Shown here one piece after another: positions 27,601 to 42,600 of a DNA stretch of 64,000 nucleotides. Within the stretch, counting starts at the first letter, position 1. Every line of letters starts with the position of its first letter. Source of the DNA: Epiperipatus broadwayi (taxonomy: Eukaryota; Onychophora; Udeonychophora; Euonychophora; Peripatidae); NCBI GenBank assembly GCA_028023455.1, contig JAQFVV010012423.1, positions 8,658,269 to 8,722,268 on the forward strand, read 5' to 3'. A program made the position numbers and the translations under genes. The notes beneath the pieces are model-generated. The model was not told where the DNA came from and made no database searches. It saw nothing but the letters and a program-made list of their open reading frames with translations.

Positions 27601-30600
27601 CACCTGAGGCAGCAGGAAGTAATAAATAGTGGCCTTTTTAGAGAGAGTGAGCAGAGAGAACTAGAGAGCGAACAGACAGAGTCGTAGAAAGCATGCTATG
27701 ATGATCGAGGAGTAAAACAGGGTAATCACTGCTCTTTCCCTCCTGAGACCCGAAATCTTCTGTTATGCTGCTGCCAGAACATGCCATCAACTGCCATAAG
27801 CCATCAATGTTCGCCCGAAGAACTCATCCCGGAGAGCACCAAGATAGTCATCCAGATTTGACCAAAGTATTATTAGAATGTAAATATAATTTCGTAAAGC
27901 TTTAAAATGTCAAAAGTTAATTTTTATTAAGAATTTTTTTTTTAACTGTCTCTTTAACCTGTTCTTTTAAATTATTTATAATGTTTTTCCTTTTGATAAC
28001 TCAAGCTCACAATAATTTTCTAATATTTTTAATTGAATATGAATTTATTTGTTTTATATTAATTTTAGCATGAGATTATTTCATGCTTTGATTTTTTTTT
28101 TTTTTTTGTATTTCGACAAGCTTCACTCGCAGGGGCTCGAGTAATTTGCTAAGAGAGCAAACTATGTTTTATTAGAGGGAGTTCGGGAAAGAACGATTTA
28201 ATTTTAAAATAAAATAATTTTGATCTATTTTATTTCTCAAGTGAAGTTATGTCGAATATATATATATTTCAAACTAAACATGCCGTAATTTCTTTAAACA
28301 GTTTTATTATAGATTTCCCAGAATGGGATTCTGTTATTTTATGTTTTCTGCAATTCAAAACAGAATAAAATATGTTATAGATTTTTGACCTAGTAACAGC
28401 GCTGCTGGATAGCGTCAGTTAATTATCATGCATTTTTTTAAGTTAGGAAAGAGGGAAGGGGGGATTTTTTCGAGAATTAAATTCCCTTATTTCTATATGT
28501 ATGCTTTTTTTTTGTATGTTAAATATTTATATAAAGTAGTTGTTTTACGCAGGTTGTTCTCTATGCAGTATTAGATCATTTTAAGGCTATTTAATTATAA
28601 TTCATTCCTATTTAATAATTATAAGATCTCGGGTTAATAAAGAATGCTTGGAGTCTCATGAACAGACCTAAAACGGTCATAGATTTTGTGATTTGGAGTT
28701 AGCTTCTGTTCTTCGCATATGCCTGTGAAACGGACAGCATGTTTGAGATAGAGTTGGTTTGTCAGCAGAGTTCGTAGAGGCGAATATGAGGACTCCCTGT
28801 AATTCCTATCGATACATGGACACGACATGTGGACGTATTGATTTTCCTTTTATTCTTCGTTGGAATAGACATATGAGTGTCCATAATCCGGCTCGTATTT
28901 TCTTACGTTTCTTCTCTCCATTTTGCATTCGTATATTTATTAACCCGACATTATTTTGCTTTTATTTTGCCTATCTAATACGTAAGCCATAGGGAAATGA
29001 TTCTACCGAAAGGATCTTTGACCTGAGTAATCGACTCTTTTTTTTGTTCGTTTGCGTAATTAGTTAAAATCGTTTGGTTTTGGCTAATTCACAGTATATT
29101 TCATTATAGGTATGATTTTAGTTGTAAGTCCAACTAAAGTGACTTGTTTGCTTTGATAATTAACTGATAGATTTTTTTTAATTATAATCGCTTACAGTTT
29201 TAAAGTTATTTATAAGCTATGCCAGCAAGGTCCACTAATGTCACAAAACATTAGTTGTTGAAAATCCAAATTATTAATTTTATAAAGATAAATAAAAATC
29301 ATTTTTTTATATATATGTTAATGGAGTAAGACGTCAAATTAGTCTTACTACAATCGTCTATTTAATTAATATCTTTTCCAATAGAAATGTTTTTTAAGTC
29401 ATTCTTATATATGTGCGTTAGGCAGATGTTTAAACCTATCGCTATATTATAAGCTTGTAATAAATGTGCACAGGGAATTTTGAAGTCCGTGGTCATTTAA
29501 TTATGAAATAATTTTTGCTATTTTAAAAAAAAGAAAATAAATGTAAACAAAAGTAAAGATGTATAAACTTCATAAAATAAATTGTACAAACTCAATAATG
29601 TCAATGCTGACCGCTAATATAAATAAATTCGTCATGAAATCATATAATTATGAAGTTAATTTAAAGATTGTATTTTTTTTTTTTTTTGAGCTTGAGTTTA
29701 AACTAATGTAAAATAATTAATGTAGAATGTCTAATGATTTTAAATATATATATAACTAAAACAAACTTCCAGTGTTCTCGAATCATTTTATTAATTTTTA
29801 TTTTAAAGAAATTTTGATTTTTAAATATACCTATCAACCAATCACCCAAGTTCTCATTTAAATGTAATAAAATCGAATCTCATGCTTTAAGACCCAGCTG
29901 CCAGCACAGTGAAAATAAAGGAATTCGATCGTACCGTCGAGAAAGGCTATTGATTAGATCTTTGACCTGGGGATATAGGTAAATAGGGCAGAATTCACGA
30001 TGTACCTGATTTATCTATCTTGTTCGTGGTCGGACTCGAGGTACTTTACCTGTATTCAGGGGTTTGTTGGATCGATGTGTGTTTTTCGACCCGTACAGTA
30101 TCATATGTACTATTCCTTCTGACAAAAAAATACTTGTTTGCAATTAAGACACAGTTGCCTTGAATATTATATGAGTCTTAACAATATTTCTTAAATTTGA
30201 TTTTATAGCAGGTTATTTTTTAATAATGCATTTCATAATATTTATTTTTTATTATAATGACTATGTTCTAAATAAACTGAATTTATTCTTTTCATTATAA
30301 TTCAAAGAATTCAAAACTAGCTTCTTGTGAATTTCTTTGAATGTTATTCAATGTTTGCTTTTTTATATATATATAACCTTTTGTCTATTCTGATTCTTTG
30401 TGTTATTATACTGTCCTACAGATTTAATTATTTTTTTGGAAATTATATTTTTTGCTAATATTCTTTTTAGTTTCTATTGTCTATCCAGTGCTCTTTAGGT
30501 GTGTAGTACTATTATCATCTCCAAGTGCATAGATTTATTACAAATTGGCTCTAGATATATGAAATTATCAGACTTATATTGGCTTTTTAATAAAATTAAA

Positions 30601-33600
30601 ATATTTGGTCATCTTGTTTTGATATCATATGGTTGTATTTGTTGGGTAGTCAATTACATATACCTACATTTTATGGGAACATTGATCTGGCGGTAAGAGT
30701 ACTCCGACTCCATAGTTAGAGTACCATCTAAATGTACTGAAACTTATTAATGATAATTAAATAGTCATCTTTTAATGATGATGATGATTAGAATTTGTAA
30801 TAAAATTATAATAAAAGTACAGAGAAGAACCATTTAGCTATATAGCTAAATTCCCATGGAATACTTGTGATATTATTAATCAAACATTATTTTAAATTAG
30901 AATATTAGCGATCATTTGACCCCCCCCCCCCCAATATTTGCACATTTGTCTTAGATTAATCTAAAGGAGGCATCATGCTTACCAAATCCCTAAACGGTCA
31001 TTTTTTGTACATTGCCCAGAATTAATTCAAGTAAAGAAATAAGATCCAAATAAAATAAATGAATGAATGACTTTATTGCTTAGAAGTTCATAAGAAGTTT
31101 GCACATCATAAATAACAGCTTGCGCATGATCTGTCAGAATTTTTTTTAACTACAATATGCATATGACATAAATGTCATAATACATATATATTAACTAAAT
31201 CATTGTATGTATGTAAAAATAATAAAATACAATTTTATTTATAAATGCAATGATTTATTTTAATGTAATAATTTTAATCTTCACATATAGCAGTAAATAA
31301 GTATCTAGCTGTAATTTACTATGGATTAAAATAAAGATAGTCCCATCACACCATCAATTAACAAGCAAAACCTTTTTCTTCATTGTTTCCACGTAGGTAT
31401 GCTGAAGAGATCTTATATGATTAGCAAGAAAAGCATTTAATTATGCAATGATATTTTTAAACTACAATAAAGTTGACATCTTAATTTACTTCACTAATAA
31501 TTATTTCTAACAATTATAACGAATAACTAATTAATCATTATTATAATTCGTCTTTTGCTTCCATTATTTTTATCACACTTTCATTAATCAGATTAGCATA
31601 GTATCTGGTTATAAATCGTGCCATTTGCTCTATCCATGCATTAATTGAGACGAGGGAAAGATTGTATACACAACATTTAATTACATATGTAGAAATTTTG
31701 AGTCCAAGCCATAATTGTTTGTGAATGGATGCTAATGATGATATATATAAATTATGTGACATTTTTAAAAAAATTAATATTTTAAGTTATTAAAAAGCTA
31801 TTCGATTTGTAAAAATATACTTTCCTTCTTGGATAGGTCCATTATTTAATAATTAATAAAATCAAGATTCAAGTAATATGCCCAATTGAAATTCTTAAAT
31901 GCATAATCAGAAATACTAATTTACGTTTTACACTTATGTTAATTATAAAATGATATAAACACACACTATATTAATTTATTTTAAATATATAAATTATAAC
32001 ATCACTGAGCAGGATCTTTCAAATCTATTTTATTAATCTTATAAAGTTTATTAATTAAATGTTAAGATATATAGTTCTTACTTTACATTTTTTATCCTTG
32101 AGAGACTGAGGTAGTAATTCATATGGTAAATGAGATTTGATAAATCTAGGTGAAGAATATAAAGCTATTTTCTTTGGTCCAAGTTGTGGAGATTCAAGAT
32201 ATGGAAATCGAACATCTATAGGGTCTGATGCTGCCTTTTGAAAGTCAAGATCATTAGCTACAAGATAAATAATCTCCTGCATCCAGGTTGTACCTTTCAA
32301 AACAGAATATTGCAATTCATCATAACTAACATTTAATTTTAAAAATATATTTTTTTTAATGTTTTACAAAGTTATTCTAAGAATTATTAAAAAAAAACAA
32401 CAGCAATAACTTAAAAGTCATAATAGTATGCTAATTTATTTTGTTCAATATTATGTTAAAAATTATTTACCTATAGGAATATCAAACTATTATACAAAGA
32501 CAAGTTGAATAACTAGGCAATAGAGTAAATAAAAATACTTGGTTGTAGTAAAGTTTTCTATTGTTGACTACTAGCTTTTTAATTTATTTATAAACTACAT
32601 CATACACTTAAATAAATTTATTAAGATAGATAATAAATCTTATATAAATGTATTATTATAAGAGATATCTTAACAACAAACATTTAATTGAATATTTTCA
32701 AATTTTTTATGAGCATATTCCTCATCTTGATTCCAACGTATTGAAACCTTGAATTAGCACAGAAACTCAGCCACCCTCTCTTACTATGCATGCATTTCAT
32801 GAATAAACTTTGCTCATCAGGTTAGCTAGAGATATTATACATTTGGGTATTTATAATGACAATTTAATATTTTCCCATTAATTCATCTTTTCACAAAGTA
32901 GTAACTAATGTATATCTACTTTTAAAATCCTGTGGAACTTTAGTTTATAACTGGGCTTCAATAAACCAGAATTTAACTAGCTTACATGTAAAACCTATTA
33001 CTTCCCCAACACATACAGTATTTTCTCATTTATCATAGTTATTCTGCACTTAACAAATGCTCTGCAAAATTAATGTAAAAATCATGAAATATAAATTATC
33101 ACAAAATGTAAATTTATTATTGCAAAATATTTTAATAATAAACATATTTAAACTTATCAGAAAATGAATATTCATGACTTTTTATAGTATAATGGTCAAG
33201 GATTAATTTGGAGTCTTACTGTGCCACTAGGCTATTGGAACCTAGAGAATTTATAGTGTAGGCAGATACTTCATAAGATCTAAATTTATATTATGTTTGA
33301 CCATTAGCCCACACCACTAGCTCAAGGAAATGCAGAGATTTATAATCTTAAATGATTTAATAAAGAAAAAGATTTAAATTCTTAAATATATTTTTAATAT
33401 TAAATAAATAAAATAATCCACTACCAGTAATAACACATAAATGTTTTTTATTAATGCACACACATATAAACTTAAATTTGAGGAATAAATTTGTTACTAT
33501 TTTATTAATTTTAAATTATTTTTCTAACTCTGCACAGATGGAAATTTTAATAATATTTTTATTTTAGAATGTTGAGTATAGATAGGCTACATAGAATACG

Positions 33601-36600
33601 CAATTAAAAACTTGTCAAAAAATTCAACCTCAGGCTAAAAGTTCGTAGCCAAACCAATGCTACTTCTTGATATACAGACGCAACCAATGCAATATGAAGA
33701 TGCTAACATAAAACCATGCTGTCAGGAATGTGCATCTGCAGTGTGATAATATTTAAAGAACATGATCCTCATCCAGTACAGGAATGTGTGTCTGTCTAGT
33801 GAAGGAATTATGTATATAAAATAAAAGAAATGCTATGTATGGGGGAGAGTGGTTTATTTGCCAACTTATGGTCCCTATCCATAGAGCTAAAGAGATAAAT
33901 GTCACAGGACATACATCTGCATCCATTGCAACACAATGACTACCTCTTTGGGGTCATGCATTCAGTTGGGCACATTGACCTATATGCTAACACTTCACAT
34001 TACATTGATATAAACACCCATATATTTCTCTACTAGCATGACTCAACTACAAAACAAATAGTCTGAAATTAACCCCAAACTTAACAAATCTATGCAGCCA
34101 TCTACACCCAACTTTAAATTTAATATATTTTAAAAATTTAGTTAATAAATAAAAATAAAAAATAAATGAAAATGATTAGCAAACATATATAAAAAATATT
34201 AATAATTGATTTAGAAATCTTTAAGTCAGATAAGAGTTCCTATTTTATATTACCAATTGAAAGTTTGTAAAAGTTCATATTGAATAAACAAAAGAGTTTA
34301 TACTTTCCATGAGAAGTCTGAAGTCTGTCTTGTCCATGATGCATCACACACTCATCCAACCGAAGTCCATTTAATATTTCTGGGAAGACCGGTCCATTGT
34401 TTGCTGTCATTCGATACCCATTAGTTTGGAGGCTGCCTCAGCTAGTATATCACAAGAAATTAAATCATTTGTATTTCTATTGCTGAATTTTGAAAGTGAA
34501 ATAACTTTTTCTTGTTTCGTAGTTTTAGAGTGTTGAAGTAATATGTGAATCTTATTTATTGTCTTAGTATAATGTTTTTGATAAATTTGCGATGTAGATT
34601 GATAAATCTATTATGAAATTTTTAAGTAATAGTGATCTTGGGATTATGAAAAGAAACCTATGGGATGCTTGCATGTAGGATTTATGAGAAATAGAAAGTA
34701 ATTATATTATTATCTTAGTAACTTATGCAGATACAGGTAACGGAGCCCTGTAACTTGTATATTTTCCATGGGCAGTGTTTTTCTTAGTATTGAGTATTTT
34801 AATGTTCGAAGGAGCTGAATGAATAGCCTGGACATTATTTTATAGTGGAGGTCATTAGATAGAGAAGTCATGCATCTTCGTATTCACTATTGCCATGTTG
34901 ATTATCCTATATGTGTTTATACTATTAAGTTGATTCTCTAGTTAGTTCTTCATGCCTATGCATTGAATCACTATTGTAATTTCAAAAGTTATTGCATCAT
35001 ACATAACTGTATTTATGAAGGAGAATAATAAATAATTTTGGGAATTGTAGAATTGTTATTTTTAAAAGAGGATAAAATAGGTTTTTCTTGCTTTGACTTA
35101 TGTTGAGATCAAATACAAATGAGATTGAAAATAAACTCAAACTATAAGAATAAAGTATCATAAATATTTCCATATTTTATTAAACTATTTTAAAAAAAAT
35201 GTGATAGTAAATTATTCATGAGATTTTTGAATAATTTTTGAATATTTTAATTATACATGGTAATGCATATTTTTAAAGAATAAAACATCCTGAGAACAAC
35301 ATAAAATAGAACAAGTACTTTGATTTTGTGAATATTATTTTATGTTTAGAACATGCATAAACACACACATAGAGATTTTATTAGAGTAGTGCCAAGCAAG
35401 GTATATAAAGGTATGTCAATCGTATTATTTTATTTAAGTCTATTTATTTATTTAATGAACCAAAATAAATATTTTTGAATAATGTCAGCACTATCATAAT
35501 AGAAGTTTAATTAATTGATGACAAAATCTATGAACATATATCGAAAATAGATGTTACTTTAGTAGTTTATATTTTCATATTTTGTGTATGCTTATGGAAA
35601 ACATTTTGATACATGTCAATTAGTAGATATTGGCCCCCCCCCCCCCCGTGGAAGCGCGGCCCCGCCCCCCCCCCGGGGGGGGGGGGGGGAAAATAGTAAA
35701 CATTAATTGTATATGTAATTAGTAGTAGTAGTAGTAGTATTGTAAAGAAATATGAAAAGTTATAAATCGGAGTAAAGGCTTATGTACTTGTAGATTTTTA
35801 TTATTTTTATTTTATTTTATAATGAAGAAGTATGTAATTTATCTAAGATGTAACTGTAAATATTGTACATAGTTTTTTTTTATTATTATTGTTGTTTAAA
35901 GTCTATAATAAATTTTGTTAAACTTGTTTTTATAAAATTTTGTGTTGTATTGATTCTTCACATTACAAATACATGATTTCCGGATATTAGACCAAACATA
36001 ATATTTGCACTGTATGAATATGATTATTTACTTAAGAAATTACAGTGCTTCAGAATATGATTTATTTGAGAAATTTCATTTTACATTATTATTATCATTA
36101 TGGTCATAAATTAATTATATAATTTATTGCATAGAATTATAATATTGTTCGTTGCCACATATTTTCAACTGATCAGATTATACCACACATTCTATTTAAG
36201 ATGCCACATGAAAACGAAAAGATTATATTATATTATTTATTGTTATTATTGTTATTGATAGTTATCATAACATTGAAAAGTAGATAAGATTGATAATTAT
36301 ACATTGAAGATTATTATTATTATTTGTTATTATTATTAGTTAGGTGTAGTTGAGAGTGATACAAAATCCCTTATCATACTTGACTACAGAAGTTTATAAG
36401 TTGATTAGAATTAGTTTAAAGAACCTGAGATTATTATAGTTAATTATTTGAATAAAGAGTAGGATTTAGTTATTAACATTATAATAATTGAAAGTTTGCT
36501 AGTCTTTCATATGCGCGATTGTTTCTCAGACAGCCAATCAGATTTAGACAAATATTATTTATTAACATTATATTAAATTGATTATTATTTTAAAGTCATA

Positions 36601-39600
36601 AGAATGCTATGTATTTATTATTATTGTCTCATGATTTATTAATATTTTATTTATTTAATTTTTATAAAACAGAACCTTTTTATTATTTCTTAGTTAATTA
36701 GAGCTAGTCAAATAGTAGATAGTATCATAGGATATCTGTATTATTGATTATATGTATTTTAGCTGAGCATAATAATTTATCTGAGCTAGTCCTAATTTAT
36801 TATTATTATATTTTACCAGTAGTGAGGGTACAATATATATATAAATAATGATTTGTTTGTTAATGTGTAGACATTACAATATCAGACAATAATTTTAGTC
36901 AATGTGGTGATGACCTGAGGTCGAGTTAATGTCTAAGCAACCAAGTGTTGGAACGTGAGAATAGAATTTTACTACGTAATTTTATTATGCAATTCTATTA
37001 TGTAACATCAACAACAATCATTGATTTGCATAACAATAGGCACCTACAGAGATAGAAAAGAAAATTGAAAATGCAAGTTTGCTGGACAATGGATGTTAAG
37101 TCCCAGTATAAAATCAAACACAAGTCATTTCCATTCTTTTTCACAGTGTTATAACAATTGCAAGCAGCAAATATATTTATATCGAACATTAAAACAAAAG
37201 ATAAAATGGATGATGTGTTCAAGGATATTGTCTATTCTGTATAAGATCATCTTCAATATTTAACAAGGCAAAAATCAATAGACTTTAGCAGCATAATAAA
37301 AGAATTAAATTAATTTTATAGTGATAATCGAAGACAGAAGACTGCACAATCGAACAAAAAAAAAGGAACATATATAACCAGCACATATTGATAAACAATG
37401 AGACAAAAGTTTTCTTTGCATAAATTTTATTCATTACCAATCATAAGCTGAAGAAAATAATTTTTTTATTAAATTATTAAACAATATATATTGGCTAGAT
37501 AAACATGCCATAGGAATGGGGTGCTGTCTTAATTGCCAGAGAGCATGATGCTGTAACTCACTTATATAAATAATGTCTAAAAATCAGAAGTGTCTGAGTG
37601 GGTCCTGAAGGACAGTGATGCTTGAAATGGAAACCTTGTCCAATCATTACTGGAGAATAGTGGATGAGTTATCAGAATGGACTGTATCCATGAAAGACAC
37701 TAATGTTTAAATTATAAACTCTAATCAGGAAGATTTGAACAAAATCAAAATTATCATGTTATATATTTTTTTTACTTTATACATTGGTAAAATTCTACTT
37801 TTACTATTCTAACACTTGGAAGTTCTAGCATGTTTGCAATCAGGAGAGTTCCTTCCATATGAAGCAACATTGAATGGAGAGGGGGGGCAGGTTTATAAAG
37901 CTAGAAATTTTTTTTTGTTTTGTAAACAAAATTTAAGTTGATTCTCTCCATTGTGATTTGACATTTAGTCATCATCATATAATATAATTGGAGGTAAGAA
38001 TTTTTGATGCTCTTCCATATTAATTTATACTCACTAGGACAAAATAGAGTTTACATTATATGATATTTGTTTATGTTTAACTAATAATTGTTAAACTTAG
38101 TTTATTCAGTATGAATGACTAAAGCTCTGGTATGAATGTCTCTTTTCTATCAACATTAGAAACTTGTAAGTAGGGGGTCCTAAAGAAGATCTCTCCAGCA
38201 GAAATTGAATCATGGAGCTATTGGACATATTGAAATATAATCTTGTAAACAGTTAGTTAGCTTTCTGATCATTCGTTATGACGATTAAAATAATATTTTT
38301 ATTTTATTTTATTTTTGTATTTTAGCTAATCTTATTGACATTGTAAATAAAGAGTGTCTTAATGCATATCTACTAGGTGCATTGGCTGGTATAATGAATA
38401 ATTTAGTTATTGAAATGGTAGAGATGCATATGGGACACATACAAGAACATCTTTTGCCATGTGAATACAATTTGAATTTTTATCTGCTATTAATAAAATT
38501 TGTTAAAGAGTTTTAAATTAAATTGATCTCTAGTTTATCAAACTTGTTCATATGCTCACTCATCAATTTACTTAACTAAGTATGTATATGCACACACATG
38601 TTATAATATATAACACAACAATAGGGTTTGATGTATCTTAGGTCAATGAAAACTTAATTGCCACATAAAATAAATTAACCCCTGAAGAGAACCAATGGCA
38701 ACATTCTCCCTGGGATTGAATATTGAGGTGTAATGGAATCTGAAAGAGGGGCAAGGTATGGATGAACTATCCTAAATTGTATCTAGATTTAGTGAGTAAA
38801 CCAAGAGCTAGCTCATTGAAGGTAGATATGATCATTGGTTAGTTACTTCATCACTTCATTCACAGCATTTTACCTGAAGACTCTATGTCCAACTGTAGTT
38901 AGATGTGTTCCCCCTCCAATAGTAAAACACCCAGACCATTACAATATATATATATATGGCTTGATCACACACCCATACCATATATATATATATATATATG
39001 GCTTGTGTGATCAAGCCAAAATGTCAGTATTCACAAACTAAATCATACATGGATTACCCCACAAAATATATCATTTATATATATGTAAGCAATGTATATT
39101 TTAAGCTATAATTATGTTCCTATTAAATGAAACAAGTTTCTAAAAAATCTTCGCATCACAACAACACAGCAATCATTTCTGAAATTTAATGTAAATTTTT
39201 TATGTACCCTTAATGTTAAAAAATAATACCATCAGTATCTTACTAAGATAAACATGAGTGCCAACTACATTATTAGTTTACTGCTGGATAAAAAATCTCC
39301 AAGTTTAAAGCTATTTCTTCAAACAATAGCCTCTCTTTTCTATATTCTCTTAAAAAACTTCCATATTTGACCCATCTATTTAATATATGGTCTTTTTCTA
39401 AATCTTTTGCAATATATTGGATCCAGTTTAAAATTTCAACTGCCCATCTATTATCATCTCTTTTAGCAATAAGTTCAGTCCCACTGATACAAAAAAGATA
39501 ACAATTCTCCAGTAAATTTTCCACTGAGACAAGATGAAGAAAAGAAGTATTATGAAAATTTAAAATGATTCATGAAAAAAAATTAAATATCTGGAATTTT

Positions 39601-42600
39601 ACAAAATAGTATAAAAAACAGTTAATATTGATATAAGAAATTATAATTGTGAATTGGCAAGGAAAGCTATAAAAGAAAAAAAATTTCAAAATTATAAAGT
39701 AATATCTTGATTTTGAATGGCAATTATTTTTAATAATAAGAACAAAGGAATGAATTATTTTTTAAAAAAAATGGCATCATGAAATGGATAGAAAAACTCC
39801 ATAAAGAATTTTATATAATTAATAAGAATTATATAGTAATAATGAACAAGTCAACAAAGCAACTATTACTACTATTACAACATTTTCTAAACTGTGAAAT
39901 ATTTTAAATGAAAAAGATGAACGCTCCAGAAAATGATGGAATTATTATTGATGCCATTATAAAAGTAGGTTAATAAATAAAAACACTGTTGAAAAAATTA
40001 TATACCAAATATCTAAATGAAAAAGATTAAAGGATGACATTTAAGAGAAATGAACAAGAAGATATTAAAAATTACAGATATCAGTTTTACATCAATTGCA
40101 TACAATATCTTTACCAAGATAGCTACAACTTATCTACAATAAGCTTTGGACTCAAACTAAGTAAAAGAATAAGGTGTATTTAAAATGATTTTAGTACAGC
40201 ATACCCATGTATTGAAAGAAATTATAGGAAAGGACAAATTATGGAAATGCATTTGATTTTATAAACACTTCAACAATAATTAAAACTTTGAATCATCAAA
40301 ATATAAACCCAGAATATTGTCATATTCTGAAAAAATATTTATTAAAACATAACTGTGGTAATTATATTGTCTAGTGGCATTCGTGAAAAGTATTTGTGGA
40401 TTAAAATGGAAAGCTATGGAAATAAAGATACATTGTTATTATTTAAATCATCTGGATTTTGCAAACAAAAGAGCTTTAAAAAATGTTGCAAGTTGTCAGA
40501 TAAAAGCAAAAAAGTAGACCTAAAGACAAATGCTAAAATACCTAAAGTAATGTTCAATAGTTTTTCATGAAAGAAACAAATATTGATAATCATGAATTGG
40601 ATTCATAATCATAATTAATTACAATAAATGGAAACATAATGAATGTAATTAATTAATTATTCATAGAATTAAACTTTGGTAGAAATTATTTAATGTTAAA
40701 AAGAAATATTCGTAAGTGTTTGAAAAAAAAGTTTGTTAATAAACATGTTCTAACCCGTTCTTGTATATGGATCTTAAACTTGAACACTTTATAGAAAAAC
40801 AATACAACAAAATATGGAGATGTTGAGAGTAGAAAGAAGAAATTGAAAGTGTATTACATGGATGAGAAATTAAATTGGAATTATTGACATCATTGAAAGA
40901 ATTAAGAGATTGAAAGATTTGTGTACGGGCAGGGTGTATGGTTCTTCCAGCTGTACAAGACAGCTTGCCTCGAGCCAACAGTAGTCTTAGCAATGTCTGA
41001 TCTCTGTAGGACTTGCCTAGATGCATAGACTAGCATAGTGCTATCAATGGGAATACTTGCTGCTGTTCAGGTTAGCAGAGCTTCCCTGGGAGAATGTGAA
41101 TAGTCTTTCAGGTTAGACAGACATTCTACCCTGATTCTCACAAAAGGCTGACTATTTATATCCAGATCCCTGATCTTATTGAAACCCCCATCATTGCTTA
41201 TTGGCCTGTAATAATCATTGGCTATGTTTTATCTATACATCAGCCAATTGGCCTGTCGCAAACAATGCTTAATCCGATCAGATAAGGAGACATCTGGAAT
41301 AGTCCATTTCTGAGAGAAGGAAGGACTATAACAATTTGTGTACTAATTATTAAATACTTTGCGATATCATCCAAAAAGCCAAACCTAAACTTACTTAAAT
41401 TTAAATTAATATCAGTAAAAACAATTTTAAATTACAGAAAAATAAATCTAAATCAAATAGCTATTACAAAAAAGACAACTAAAATTCGCCATAACGTTTC
41501 CATTACCATAATTATTATTGAGACTACAGTCTTAATGAATATTATAATTATTATTAAAACTGGTTCAAGAAATAAAAGAAAGCCTATTTTCACACACCAA
41601 AATCTATCTATTCAGAGATTAAATTTAAGAGGGAGAAAATTATCGATGAGTATAAACGTAATCAAAAAATAAAATAAAAAAAAAGTGTTTATAATTTTAT
41701 TAATCAATTTTAAAAAAATAATCGATAAATCAATGTATAACTATAACTGCAATATTTATATTTTGCCTTATGAAAAGAAAAATTTTATATTTTTGTTTTT
41801 AAATAATAATATTTCTTATTCTATGATACGAAATCGATATATGTTTTGTTATTTATACTACTAACTAATTGTTTAATATAATAAATAAAAATTTGTGGAG
41901 AAAATAGATATCAAAATATTATTCTAGGTTTTATACAATCTAGTTTAAATGTTAGATATATGAAGAAAAGGTTAAACATTTTATATTGGGGGGGGAGGGT
42001 AACTGCACTTTCAGTAATATAATAAACTAGCGTTTAACAAAGACACAATTAATGATTACAAAAGGAATGAGTGCTTTAAAATAATTAAATTACAATAAAG
42101 ATGCTGTGAACAAAAAATTAAAATATGAAAAGATTAAAAGTGTATAAAATATCATTTTTACTAATAGTTTATCTTTGAAAGTTTTATCCTCAAAAAAGAG
42201 AGAGAGAGAATCGATTATAAATACAATTTTTCAATTAAAAGTTGTTAGAAATATAACGTGTAAAAGATTGCATATGCCCTTAATTATGAATGGATATTGA
42301 TCTTATCTTTAGTAATAACATGATATGCATGATGATTCCATAATGAATAATAGTCATCATACTTAGGTTTATTCATCATGAGACTGACCATTGTAGTTTG
42401 TGATTGATTTAGTGGCTATAGCAATAATTTTGTGAGAATATATTTGCCTTATATGGAAGGTATTTCCAAAAAAAAAATATTTTTAAGGATCTGGGAATTA
42501 GTTAGCATCCAAATTTGTTATAATGTTGGGAAAGATCCTGAAGTGATTTCCACACAAATTTTTGATCATCCAATGTGTTTTTAACAATACCAAAAGTAAC

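Noticed and set aside
28759-28992. 77-codon frame in the CpG island as a possible gene
   Set aside because: No recognisable motif, an equally open antisense frame, and no splice partners. Kept only as part of the island description.
34307-34436. Alternative exon of the sulfotransferase between exons 1 and 2
   Set aside because: Insertion there would separate the two halves of the PAPS-binding loop, and the phases do not fit.
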